DNA from: an uncultured Halomicronema sp.
Lineage (GTDB): Bacteria; Cyanobacteriota; Cyanobacteriia; Phormidesmidales; Phormidesmidaceae
Direction of reading: 5' to 3'
Assembly (NCBI GenBank): GCA_937897665.1
Contig: CALCPB010000917.1
Span: 1-13,395 of the forward strand
DNA: 13,395 nt
The notes under the pieces are model-generated. The model saw nothing but the letters and a program-made list of their open reading frames with translations. It was not told the DNA's origin and made no database searches. Each line of letters begins with the position of its first letter. Within the stretch, counting starts at the first letter, position 1. The position numbers were made by a program, and so were the translations under genes. Of this stretch, positions 1 through 6,146 are shown in pieces.

Positions 1-259
1 CGAGACAGCAGTTGGGATAACAGATTCATAAGGGGAAGGCGATCAGCAAAACAATCTTGGGTTGGCTGAGACGTTTGGTGAGCGATCGCGGGCACAATCT
101 ACAGCGCTCGCGGAATAAACGTCCAGATAAGATGAAGTGTAGCCTGCACTACCCGTTAAAGACAGCTAGTCAGGATCTCGCCGACCGTTTTGCAAAAAAG
201 ACTAGACGCTTATCAACATCCTGTTCTACTATTGAAAACTGTGCGCTTTTTCAAAAATC

Positions 260-622
260 ATGAACGCTGAACAAGCAATTCGTTCGCTAGAAGCGGACTA
301 TATCAAGACTGATCTGCCTGACATCTATGTGGGTGATACCATCCGCGTCGGTGTCCGTATTCAGGAAGGGGGCAAAGAGCGGACTCAGCCCTACGAGGGC
401 ACCGTGATTGCCATGCGCCACGGCGGTATCAACAAATCCATCACCGTCCGTCGAGTCTTTCAAGGCGTGGGGGTTGAGCGGGTATTTTTGGTGCATGCGC
501 CTTTAGTGGCCGACATCAAAGTGCTGCGCCGGGGTAAGGCTCGTCGAGCCAAGCTCTACTATCTGCGCGATCGGGTGGGTAAAGCCACTCGCCTCAAGCA
601 GCGCTTTGACCGCTCGCTCTAG
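260..622 (+). CDS. rplS: 50S ribosomal protein L19
   Basis: The 120-residue protein is the full usual length for bacterial L19, a large-subunit protein that takes part in bridges to the small subunit. The family signature is plain: an SH3-like barrel around residues 25-85 with QPYEGTVIA (about 44-52) and KSITVRR, then the basic tail with [14 protein letters not shown] (about 90-103). It starts at ATG 260. No Shine-Dalgarno sequence is visible before it, because the upstream bases are a T/A-rich run. It ends just before a terminator-like hairpin and tRNA-Trp, so it is probably a separate transcript from secE-nusG. Identification is certain from the sequence; the transcription unit is inferred. 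Confidence 0.97.
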   Translation: MNAEQAIRSLEADYIKTDLPDIYVGDTIRVGVRIQEGGKERTQPYEGTVIAMRHGGINKSITVRRVFQGVGVERVFLVHAPLVADIKVLRRGKARRAKLYYLRDRVGKATRLKQRFDRSL

Positions 623-629
623 AGTTGTC

Positions 630-660
630 GGGGTTTCATCCGTGATAGCATGAAACCCCT
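630..660 (+). terminator. Terminator-like hairpin after rplS
   Basis: A perfect 10-bp inverted repeat (GGGGTTTCAT at 630-639, ATGAAACCCC at 650-659) encloses a 10-base loop. It begins 8 bases after the rplS stop. The downstream T run is poor, so it may be an inefficient or partial intrinsic terminator that also insulates the following tRNA. Confidence 0.6.
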
Positions 661-675
661 GCTGGGTTACCATAT

Positions 676-748
676 GCGCTCTTAGTTCAGTTGGTAGAAC
701 GCAGGTCTCCAAAACCTGATGTCCGGGGTTCGAGTCCTCGAGGGCGCG
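676..748 (+). tRNA. trnW: tRNA-Trp (anticodon CCA)
   Basis: The 73-base cloverleaf folds cleanly. The acceptor stem pairs GCGCTCT (676-682) with AGGGCGC (741-747), followed by discriminator G748. The D arm contains AGTTCAGTTGGTAGAACG. The anticodon stem CAGGT/ACCTG (702-706/714-718) presents loop CTCCAAA with anticodon CCA at 709-711. The T arm carries GGTTCGAGTC. CCA is not encoded at the 3' end, so it must be added after transcription. Its place between rplS and secE is conserved in cyanobacteria. Confidence 0.97.
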
Positions 749-767
749 CTGGGTGAATGACACCGCC

Positions 768-800
768 AACCCAAAGGTTTTTAAGTAGAATCTTTGGGTT
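768..800 (+). promoter_or_regulatory. Hairpin between tRNA-Trp and secE
   Basis: AACCCAAAG (768-776) and CTTTGGGTT (792-800) form a perfect 9-bp stem with a 15-base loop. The stem can be extended with a bulge by CC at 766-767 and GG after 800. It starts 20 bases after the tRNA, so it could be a processing or termination structure for the tRNA transcript. No T run follows it. Confidence 0.35.
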
Positions 801-820
801 TGGTGATGTTTCGGCGGTTA

Positions 821-849
821 TTGTCAAATCTTATGTGTTAAGCATTAAT
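821..849 (+). promoter_or_regulatory. Candidate sigma70-type promoter for secE-nusG
   Basis: TTGTCA (821-826, 5 of 6 to the -35 consensus) lies 17 bases before ATTAAT (844-849, 4 of 6 to the -10). The spacing is right, and it sits about 30 bases upstream of the secE start in the only sizeable gap before the operon. This is inferred from consensus alone. Confidence 0.4.
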
Positions 850-873
850 CGCTGTTGTTCTAAATGTTATAGG

Positions 874-881
874 GCGATCGC
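874..881. repeat. HIP1 octamer abutting the secE start
   Basis: GCGATCGC here fills the space between AGGG and the GTG start of secE. It is one of 13 copies in the window; the others begin at 82, 1609, 4571, 4690, 5638, 5831, 6403, 8370, 10912, 10948, 11843 and 11950. HIP1 over-representation is a known mark of many cyanobacterial genomes. Copies lie both inside and outside genes. Confidence 0.9.
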
Positions 882-1127
882 GTGGCTAAAAAAGAAGCAG
901 AAGTTAAAGAAAAGAGCCGTGAGGCAGCGGCCAGTTCGTCTGCCTCTGGTGCAAACGCGGTAGCTTTTCTGAAGGGAACGAAAGAAGAGTTGGCGAAGGT
1001 GGTGTGGCCCTCTCGCCAGCAGCTGATTAGCGAATCAGCCGCAGTCATTTTGATGGTTAGTCTTTCGGCAACGCTGATCTACTTTATGGATCAGCTCTTT
1101 GGCTGGGCCTCTAGGCAGGTGTTCTAA
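882..1127 (+). CDS. secE: Preprotein translocase subunit SecE
   Basis: This 81-residue protein is the short single-span form of SecE, the subunit that clamps SecY in the inner and thylakoid membrane translocon. The N-terminal 25 residues are charged and rich in K, E, A and S. They are followed by the conserved amphipathic stretch FLKGTKEELAKVVWPSRQQL (about 29-48) and one membrane span around residues 50-72. The start is GTG 882, preceded by AGGG at 871-874 with a HIP1 octamer as spacer. The TAA stop at 1125-1127 touches the nusG ATG directly, so the two are almost certainly co-transcribed and translationally coupled. Confidence 0.95.
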   Translation: MAKKEAEVKEKSREAAASSSASGANAVAFLKGTKEELAKVVWPSRQQLISESAAVILMVSLSATLIYFMDQLFGWASRQVF

Positions 1128-1766
1128 ATGGTTGCGGAAACAGAATTTCAACCCGATGACGGCTTAGAACAGGCTGAAGAGGCGAGTGATAAGCCGAAGA
1201 AAGGATCTGCTCGGTGGTATGCCGTTCAGGTGGCTTCTGGTTGCGAAAAAAAGGTCAAGGCAAGTTTAGAGCAGCGCTTGAAGACTTTGGAAGTGGCTGA
1301 CCGAGTTTTGCAGATTGAAATTCCTCAGTCGCCAGTCAAAAAAGTTCGTAAAGATGGATCTCACCAAAATGTGGATGAGAAAGTCTTTCCTGGCTATGTC
1401 CTGATTCGGATGGTGATGGATGACGAAGCTTGGCAGGTCATCAAAAATACACCTCACATCATCAACTTTGTTGGCGCTGAGCAGCGGCGAGCCTATGGCC
1501 GTGGGCGGGGTCACGTTAAACCCATGCCTCTCAGCCGCTCGGAAGTTGAGCGCATTTTCAAGCAAACCCAAGAGCAGCAGCCGGTTGTCAAAGTCGATAT
1601 GGAGGCAGGCGATCGCATTTCGGTGCTGTCTGGGCCCTTCAAAGACTTTGAAGGCGAGGTGATTGAGGTAAGCCCTGAGCGTAGTAAGCTAAAGGCTTTG
1701 CTCTCTATCTTCGGGCGCGATACCCCGGTCGAATTAGAGTTTAATCAGGTACAGAAAGAGAGTTAA
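1128..1766 (+). CDS. nusG: Transcription termination/antitermination protein NusG
   Basis: NusG binds RNA polymerase and links it to Rho or to the ribosome (S10). The 212-residue protein opens with an acidic 27-residue extension that is longer than in E. coli. The NGN domain follows at about residues 29-145, with RWYAVQVASGCEKKV and VFPGYVLIRM. The KOW domain lies at about 157-210, with GDRISVLSGPFKDFEG and ELEFNQV. The ATG directly follows the secE stop with no space, and rplK starts 3 bases after its own stop, so the gene is embedded in a tight operon. Confidence 0.97.
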   Translation: MVAETEFQPDDGLEQAEEASDKPKKGSARWYAVQVASGCEKKVKASLEQRLKTLEVADRVLQIEIPQSPVKKVRKDGSHQNVDEKVFPGYVLIRMVMDDEAWQVIKNTPHIINFVGAEQRRAYGRGRGHVKPMPLSRSEVERIFKQTQEQQPVVKVDMEAGDRISVLSGPFKDFEGEVIEVSPERSKLKALLSIFGRDTPVELEFNQVQKES

Positions 1767-1769
1767 TCG

Positions 1770-2195
1770 ATGGCAAAGAAGGTTGTTGCACTGATTAAGT
1801 TAGCGATCCCGGCGGGGAAAGCTAACCCTGCGCCCCCCATTGGTCCCGCACTGGGCCAGCATGGCGTAAATATTATGGCGTTCTGCAAAGAATACAATGC
1901 CAAAACCTCTGACAAAGTGGGTTTGGTCGTACCAGTAGAAATTTCGGTTTTTGAAGACCGTAGTTTTACCTTTATTCTCAAAACGCCGCCAGCTTCTGTG
2001 CTGATCAAAAAAGCGATCGGCATTGAGAAAGGGTCTGGTCAACCCAACAAAGAAAAAGTCGGCAGCATTACCCGTAGTCAAATTAAAGAGATTGCGGAAA
2101 CCAAGATGCCTGACCTCAACGCCAACGACATTGAAGCCGCCATGCGAATTGTCGAAGGCACCGCCCGTAATATGGGCGTCACCGTCGCCGACTAG
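1770..2195 (+). CDS. rplK: 50S ribosomal protein L11
   Basis: L11 binds the GTPase-associated centre of 23S rRNA at the base of the L12 stalk. At 141 residues it is full length. The N-terminal domain contains the proline-rich switch helix [21 protein letters not shown] (about 14-34), which is the thiostrepton-site region. The C-terminal rRNA-binding domain (about 71-141) includes [12 protein letters not shown] and ends GTARNMGV. It begins 3 bases after nusG. The sequence AAAGAGAG just before the start gives a usable ribosome binding site inside the end of nusG. Confidence 0.97.
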   Translation: MAKKVVALIKLAIPAGKANPAPPIGPALGQHGVNIMAFCKEYNAKTSDKVGLVVPVEISVFEDRSFTFILKTPPASVLIKKAIGIEKGSGQPNKEKVGSITRSQIKEIAETKMPDLNANDIEAAMRIVEGTARNMGVTVAD

Positions 2196-2228
2196 TCGCG
2201 TCGTTGACCGTTCGTTTGTTCATCATCA

Positions 2229-2265
2229 TGGGGAAGAAGCGTTGCTTCGTTCGCACCCCAAGGAG
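2229..2265 (+). promoter_or_regulatory. Leader hairpin ending at the rplA ribosome binding site
   Basis: The 78-base rplK-rplA gap holds a two-part hairpin. TGGGG (2229-2233) pairs with CCCCA (2256-2260) outside, and GAAGC (2236-2240) pairs with GCTTC (2244-2248) inside. The outer arm ends on the first base of AAGGAG (2260-2265), the ribosome binding site 8 bases before the rplA ATG. A fold here could modulate rplA translation. L1 is known to bind its own mRNA in other bacteria, but whether this is such a site is inference. Confidence 0.4.
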
Positions 2266-2273
2266 TTACAGCT

Positions 2274-2990
2274 ATGGTAAAGAAAGTTTCTAAGCGGCTA
2301 CGAGCTGCTCAAGAGAAGGTCGAAGATCGAGCCTACGAGCCTTTAGAAGCGCTCACTCTGTTAAAGGAAACTGCGACGGCAAAGTTTCCCGAGTCGGCTG
2401 AAGCCCACATTCGGCTGGGAATTGACCCCAAATATACCGATCAGCAGTTGCGGACTACGGTGATCTTGCCCAAGGGCACAGGTCAAACGGTTCGAGTGGC
2501 AGTGATTGCTCGCGGCGAAAAGGTGGCAGAAGCCACGAATGCGGGAGCTGACCTCTCCGGCTCGGAAGAGCTGATCGAAGATATTCAAAAGGGGATGATG
2601 GATTTTGACGTCCTCATTGCCACTCCTGATATGATGCCGAAAATCGCCAAGCTGGGTCGCACCTTAGGCCCTCGGGGCCTGATGCCCTCACCGAAGGGGG
2701 GCACTGTGACGACTGACTTGGCTAGAGCTATTGAGGAATTCAAAGCAGGCAAGTTAGAGTTCCGGGCTGACAAGAGTGGCATCGTTCACGTGCAGTTCGG
2801 CAAAGCCACGTTCGACCCCCAAGATTTGTTGCTTAACCTCAAGGCCTTACAGGAATGCGTTGATCGCAACAAGCCCTCTGGGGCAAAAGGTCGGTACTGG
2901 CGAACGATGTATATCTCTGCTACAATGGGGCCTTCCATTGAGTTGGATATCAGTGCTCTGCGGGATTATAGCCTGTCAGAGGCTGCTTAA
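2274..2990 (+). CDS. rplA: 50S ribosomal protein L1
   Basis: L1 forms the mobile stalk that moves deacylated tRNA out of the E site, and it represses its own operon in many bacteria. The 238-residue protein is full length. It shows the family's typical KRLRAAQ start, the domain II core (about 68-160) with [16 protein letters not shown], and the rRNA-binding signature [19 protein letters not shown] (about 126-144). The C-terminal half of domain I closes with [23 protein letters not shown] 2274 is well supported by AAGGAG 8 bases upstream. The L10 leader follows it. Confidence 0.97.
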   Translation: MVKKVSKRLRAAQEKVEDRAYEPLEALTLLKETATAKFPESAEAHIRLGIDPKYTDQQLRTTVILPKGTGQTVRVAVIARGEKVAEATNAGADLSGSEELIEDIQKGMMDFDVLIATPDMMPKIAKLGRTLGPRGLMPSPKGGTVTTDLARAIEEFKAGKLEFRADKSGIVHVQFGKATFDPQDLLLNLKALQECVDRNKPSGAKGRYWRTMYISATMGPSIELDISALRDYSLSEAA

Positions 2991-3001
2991 GTTTTTTGTT
3001 G

Positions 3002-3030
3002 TTGTCAAAGGGAAAACGCTTCCGGATAAC
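3002..3030 (+). promoter_or_regulatory. Candidate promoter upstream of the L10 leader
   Basis: TTGTCA (3002-3007) and GATAAC (3025-3030) are separated by exactly 17 bases, just after the rplA stop. The -35 is identical to the candidate before secE. A start about 7 bases downstream would produce an rplJL transcript beginning with the whole L10 leader. A perfect 8-bp hairpin, ATTCAATT/AATTGAAT (3032-3039/3044-3051), follows at once. Consensus evidence only. Confidence 0.35.
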
Positions 3031-3052
3031 CATTCAATTCCCTAATTGAATA

Positions 3053-3181
3053 TGTAACCGAAGACCGTAGGCCGATTGATAAGCCCTACCGAGGTTCAGA
3101 GCATTTTTGGCAACGCTTCCCGTCATCAGCGGGTTAGGCTGATGTCAGTTTCTGAAGCCTCGGCCCTGCCGGGGCTTTTTT
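3053..3181 (+). ncRNA. Ribosomal protein L10 leader (attenuator)
   Basis: This cis-acting RNA carries the recognisable L10-leader core ACCGAAGACCGTAGG (3057-3071), which forms a stem GTAGG/CCTAC (3067-3071/3085-3089). The segment CCGAGGTTCAGA (3089-3100) pairs over 12 bp, with one bulged G, with TCTGAAGCCTCGG (3151-3163). Between them lies a 7-bp hairpin CATCAGC/GCTGATG (3124-3130/3138-3144). The 3' part instead folds into an intrinsic terminator, GCCTCGG/CCGGGGC plus TTTTTT (3157-3181). The two folds share bases 3155-3163 and exclude each other. In the known family, binding of the L10-L12 complex to the leader lowers rplJL expression. Confidence 0.85.
3157..3181 (+). terminator. Intrinsic terminator of the L10 leader
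   Basis: A 7-bp stem, GCCTCGG (3157-3163) with CCGGGGC (3169-3175), has a 5-base loop and runs into six T residues (3176-3181). It can be lengthened by AA/TT at the base. It lies 71 bases before the rplJ start and would stop transcription before L10 and L12 when formed. Confidence 0.8.
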
Positions 3182-3233
3182 GATCGCCCGTCTCACAACG
3201 CATCAAGCTGATTGTCGAGTGGATCTCAACCCC

Positions 3234-3244
3234 AAAGGAGGTGA
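3234..3244 (+). promoter_or_regulatory. rplJ: Full-length Shine-Dalgarno of rplJ
   Basis: AAAGGAGGTGA is complementary to the whole anti-Shine-Dalgarno core of 16S rRNA and sits at a normal distance from ATG 3252. It fixes that ATG as the rplJ start, even though the frame stays open upstream to 3180. Confidence 0.9.
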
Positions 3245-3251
3245 GACCGAT

Positions 3252-3866
3252 ATGGGTAGAACATTAGAAGACAAGAAGGAGATTGTTGCCGAGCTGCAAG
3301 GCCTCTTGAGGCAATCACAGCTAGCCATTGTGATTGATTACAAAGGACTATCAGTGGCAGAAATCTCTGATCTGCGCAATCGTCTGCGAGAAAAGGGCGC
3401 TATCTGCAAAGTGACTAAAAACACTTTGATGCGGATTGCGGTTGAAGAAGACGATAACTGGAAACCGATGACGCAGTTCCTGAAGGACTCGTCTGCCTTC
3501 CTACTGGTTGAAGAAGACTTGGGTGGAGCCATTAAGGCCTATCAAAGCTTCCAGAAAGACACCAAGAAAACGACCGTTCGCGGCGGCGTGATGGAAGGGC
3601 GAGCCCTGACCAGTGATGACCTCGAAGCCATTACTAAGCTGCCGACGCGCGAAGAATTGATTGCTCGCATTGCTGGCGCAATCAACGCGGTGCCGACCAA
3701 GCTGGCGGTGGGTACCAAGGCAGTGCCGACCAAGTTGGCGGTGGGTGTCAAAGAGGTTCCGGCTTCTCTGGTGCGGGCGGTCAAAGCCGTCTCCGAAAAA
3801 GAGCAAGATGCCGCCTACCCTTGCCTGCTTTGTTTTTGTCTGAAACGTTTTGTGATTCTTACTTAG
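3252..3866 (+). CDS. rplJ: 50S ribosomal protein L10 with duplicated L12-binding segment
   Basis: L10 is the base of the L12 stalk: its N-terminal domain binds 23S rRNA and its C-terminal helix carries L12 dimers. The 204-residue protein begins [15 protein letters not shown]. The globular domain shows [20 protein letters not shown] (about 27-46), [11 protein letters not shown] and RGGVMEGR. The C-terminal helix starts near [11 protein letters not shown]. Residues 146-156 and 157-167 are a near-exact tandem repeat ([22 protein letters not shown]), followed by a looser third copy, [11 protein letters not shown]. The end is unusual: after SEKEQDAA, where the family normally stops, the frame runs on for 16 residues ([16 protein letters not shown]). 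The start is fixed by the perfect ribosome binding site. rplL begins 10 bases after the stop. Confidence 0.95.
   Translation: MGRTLEDKKEIVAELQGLLRQSQLAIVIDYKGLSVAEISDLRNRLREKGAICKVTKNTLMRIAVEEDDNWKPMTQFLKDSSAFLLVEEDLGGAIKAYQSFQKDTKKTTVRGGVMEGRALTSDDLEAITKLPTREELIARIAGAINAVPTKLAVGTKAVPTKLAVGVKEVPASLVRAVKAVSEKEQDAAYPCLLCFCLKRFVILT
3687..3752 (+). repeat. 33-base in-frame tandem repeat inside rplJ
   Basis: Two 33-base units, 3687-3719 and 3720-3752, differ at only 5 positions, and the two 11-residue products differ at one (T or V at position 10). The repeat lies in the C-terminal helix region of L10. It must be ancient enough to have gathered synonymous changes, so it is not an assembly artefact. 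Confidence 0.9.
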
Positions 3867-3870
3867 GAGA
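3865..3870 (+). promoter_or_regulatory. rplL: rplL ribosome binding site overlapping the rplJ stop
   Basis: AGGAGA (3865-3870) lies 6 bases before ATG 3877 and shares its first two bases with the TAG stop of rplJ (3864-3866). Ribosomes finishing L10 therefore terminate on the L12 initiation site, which favours coupling. Confidence 0.8.
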
Positions 3871-3876
3871 GACCTC

Positions 3877-4281
3877 ATGTCTGAAAAAACTGATCAAATT
3901 CTCGAACAGCTTAAGTCCATCTCTTTGCTCGAAGCTTCTGAACTGGTTAAGCAGATTGAAGAAGCGTTTGGTGTCGATGCGTCTGCCTCTAGTGGCGGTG
4001 GCATGATGATGATGCCTGGTATGATGGGCGGCGCTCCTGCGGCTGAAGCTGAGCCCGAAGAAGAAAAGACCGAATTTGACGTCGTGTTGGAAGAAGTTCC
4101 GGCTGACAAGAAGATCGCCATTCTCAAGGTGGTTCGCGGCTTAACTGGCCTGGGTCTCAAGGAAGCGAAGGAGATTGTCGAATCGGCTCCTAAAGCCATT
4201 AAAGAAGGTGTCGCCAAAGGGGATGCTGACGATGCGAAGAAGCAACTCGAAGATGCCGGTGCTAAGGTGGCGCTGAAGTAA
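3877..4281 (+). CDS. rplL: 50S ribosomal protein L7/L12
   Basis: L12 forms the multi-copy stalk that recruits translation factor GTPases. The 134-residue protein shows the N-terminal dimerisation and L10-binding domain (about 1-34: [30 protein letters not shown]). A flexible hinge at about 38-66 is unusually rich in methionine and glycine ([13 protein letters not shown]) and then acidic. The C-terminal factor-binding domain (about 67-134) carries [18 protein letters not shown] and [11 protein letters not shown]. The start is supported by AGGAGA. The strong terminator 20 bases after the stop closes the ribosomal cluster. Confidence 0.97.
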   Translation: MSEKTDQILEQLKSISLLEASELVKQIEEAFGVDASASSGGGMMMMPGMMGGAPAAEAEPEEEKTEFDVVLEEVPADKKIAILKVVRGLTGLGLKEAKEIVESAPKAIKEGVAKGDADDAKKQLEDAGAKVALK

Positions 4282-4302
4282 GCGCTTTCAATATCCGCTG
4301 CT

Positions 4303-4339
4303 AGCCCCGACAGCTATATTCTGGCTGTCGGGGCTTTTT
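4303..4339 (+). terminator. Strong intrinsic terminator after rplL
   Basis: A perfect 12-bp G+C-rich stem, AGCCCCGACAGC (4303-4314) with GCTGTCGGGGCT (4324-4335), has a 9-base loop and is followed directly by T residues to 4339. It ends the secE-to-rplL cluster, consistent with rpoB and rpoC lying elsewhere in cyanobacteria. Confidence 0.93.
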
Positions 4340-4522
4340 GTGACGTCGATTCTGCCTGGCAAATCACTGCTCACATGTGGCTCTAGAAGGGAGCGGGCAC
4401 TAGCTTCAGTAGAGGAACGACCACTCACTTTTGGCAGATCCGGTCACGCATGAGTACTGTTCATCAAAGGCGGGATCATCCCTTGGTAGGATACGGAAGA
4501 CCCTTTGGTATGTGAGCACAAA

Positions 4523-4816
4523 ATGTCTGAGTCTATCCAAAGTACGACCGGAGCCGACGCCGTTGACGAGGCGATCGCCCAAGGCCTCGATCTCGACGGG
4601 AGTCCGATTCCGGTCAATAAGTTGGACTTGTATAAAACAGTGATGGCCAAAGAAGAAGGCCGTCAACGCAGTGGCGTACAAAACACTATGCGATCGCGGA
4701 TTGTCCGCATTGGTGCCAAGCACTTCGCCCAAAACGACCTTAATCAAATGCTGCTGGATGCTGAGTTTGTTCCGCTCAAAGAGAAAGAGATTGCCTTCTA
4801 CTATGGCAGTAAGTAA
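4523..4816 (+). CDS. Small conserved cyanobacterial protein (probable DUF4090 family)
   Basis: The 97-residue soluble protein has no signal peptide or membrane span. It reads as a conserved cyanobacterial family of unknown function. Notable stretches are TTGADAVDEAIAQGLDLDGSPIP (about 7-29), RQRSGVQNTMRSRIVRIGAKH (about 48-68) and a C-terminus LKEKEIAFYYGSK. I recall this pattern as DUF4090, but the family name is from memory. ATG 4523 was chosen because the similarity seems to begin at MSESIQ; a TTG at 4505 would add six residues. The ribosome binding site is weak. Two HIP1 octamers lie inside the gene. It stands alone after the rplL terminator. Confidence 0.8.
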   Translation: MSESIQSTTGADAVDEAIAQGLDLDGSPIPVNKLDLYKTVMAKEEGRQRSGVQNTMRSRIVRIGAKHFAQNDLNQMLLDAEFVPLKEKEIAFYYGSK

Positions 4817-4920
4817 GCAGTAAGGGGACTCCAATCCAGACGGTGCGGTATACAGAGAATACGCTTAGCGCTTGCCAGTTTTACCGTTAGGCATTTACGC
4901 CAAAATAGCCTCTCGATCGC

Positions 4921-4947
4921 AGGGGGTAGTTTCTGCCAACCCCTTTT
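4921..4947 (+). terminator. Possible terminator between convergent genes
   Basis: AGGGGGT (4921-4927) pairs with ACCCCTT (4939-4945), with one G-T pair and an 11-base loop, and two more T follow. It lies about 105 bases after the small plus-strand gene and 44 bases beyond the end of the minus-strand peptidase gene. The T run is short, so confidence is modest. Confidence 0.35.
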
Positions 4948-4990
4948 AGCAAGCAAGTTTATGCCGGGACATGATTTAAGCACAAAGCCC

Positions 4991-6064
4991 TCACGAGACT
5001 TCACTGCCTCCCGGTTGCTTGAGCTGGCTGATTAAGTCAGCTCTTCTAGTATTCAATTCGCGCTCGACCATTAACATGGAACGCTGAAGTTCACGGAAAT
5101 GAGGGCCTGTGGGTTCTGTTTCGAGGAGACGATTCAGCGCCATGAGGTGAGCTGTGGATAAGGTCAGCTCTGCAGGCACTTTCACATCGGGAATGATCCC
5201 GGTCTGCGCCCAGTTATCTTGAGTCACTGGATTAATCGATTGTCCCGTGGGCACAAACATCCAAAAATGCTCCTGCAAGCGATAGCCCTGACCAGGGTTA
5301 GCCCCACCGGCAGTGTGTTCACCCACGATGATGGCTCGCTTCAACACCTGCAGGTTATAGGCAAACTCTTCAGCGGCGGAGAAGGTCTCTTGGCTGGTAA
5401 GCAGGTAGACCGGTTTTTGCAGATAGCGCGGCGCATTGAGGTAAGGGACTGTCCACCATTGACGGGTGCTATCGTTAGGACGCCAATATAAATCATTGAG
5501 GTGAGTGGGCGGATACGCAGGCAGCAAGTAACTGCAGAGCAGTGCCACCATCGCGGGAGAGCCACCTCGATTATGGCGAACATCAATGATGAGAGCCTGG
5601 GTATGCGCGACGAAGATCATCGCCGCAGCGATCGCCTCACCAGCGAAGTCGGGGGGCTCAAACCCATAAAGCTCTAAATAGCCGACATTGCCTCGCAGGC
5701 GCTCAACTCGATTGATGTCAAAATTGCGCAGACCGCTTTGATATTTTTCCGCCGCGAGTGCCTCAGGCGTGGGTGCAGCTTCTGGCTTAAGATCGGGCAG
5801 CGGTTGAGCACTGAAGTGAACTTTAAGCTGGCGATCGCCCGATAGCTCCTGCAGCTGTAGCGTCAGCACGTTAGCGAGCTGCTCGCCGCCGGTGATATCT
5901 GCGTAGCCTTGGTCAGCTCGGCGCTGCTGAATGTCGGCTTGCAGCTGCTCAGCAACTTCCGGAAAAACGTACTGATTTAAAGTGGCCACAACCGCATCTA
6001 ACACTGCTGAGCGCTGAGTTTCCTCTAATACGAAATCGGTTGCGTCGGAATAGTTTGAGGTCAT
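4991..6064 (-). CDS. S41-family (C-terminal-processing-like) peptidase, no signal peptide
   Basis: The 357-residue protein resembles the S41 peptidases of the IRBP/tricorn-like branch. Residues about 14-60 look like the S41 N-terminal helical region (AVVATLNQYVFPEVAEQL). The catalytic core follows: GNVGYLELYGF (126-135), LIIDVRHNRGGSP (159-170), LLTSQETFSAAEEFAYNL (221-238) with likely nucleophile Ser229, then IIVGEHTAGGANPGQGYRL (about 245-263). Lys242 lies 13 residues after the serine. No PDZ domain is evident, and there is no signal peptide or membrane span, so it should be cytoplasmic unless exported otherwise. ATG 6064 has no clear ribosome binding site. It is last in a run of four minus-strand genes. 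Its substrate is unknown. Confidence 0.82.
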   Translation of the reverse strand: MTSNYSDATDFVLEETQRSAVLDAVVATLNQYVFPEVAEQLQADIQQRRADQGYADITGGEQLANVLTLQLQELSGDRQLKVHFSAQPLPDLKPEAAPTPEALAAEKYQSGLRNFDINRVERLRGNVGYLELYGFEPPDFAGEAIAAAMIFVAHTQALIIDVRHNRGGSPAMVALLCSYLLPAYPPTHLNDLYWRPNDSTRQWWTVPYLNAPRYLQKPVYLLTSQETFSAAEEFAYNLQVLKRAIIVGEHTAGGANPGQGYRLQEHFWMFVPTGQSINPVTQDNWAQTGIIPDVKVPAELTLSTAHLMALNRLLETEPTGPHFRELQRSMLMVERELNTRRADLISQLKQPGGSEVS

Positions 6065-6146
6065 CGATCAGGCTGTTGACGAGGTGAACTGGTGGCCACG
6101 ATGAAACGTCGGATCGTGAAGCAGATATGGTGAAATCCCAGGCCGT

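Noticed and set aside
57..263. 68-codon plus-strand open frame ahead of rplS
   Set aside because: Basic, serine-rich and compositionally unlike a protein, with no ribosome binding site; it overlaps the rplS start and resembles nothing I know.
2970..2996. Terminator-like AGCCT/AGGCT hairpin and TTTTTT at the end of rplA
   Set aside because: The stem is only 5 bp and six bases separate it from the T run, so it is too weak to call.
3180..3251. Upstream extension of rplJ by 24 residues
   Set aside because: The frame is open, but the extension begins at a TTG inside the T run of the leader terminator, while a perfect ribosome binding site sits just before ATG 3252.
4406..4834. 142-codon minus-strand frame opposite the small conserved gene
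   Set aside because: It is the antisense shadow of 4523-4816, whose plus-strand product has clear conserved stretches.
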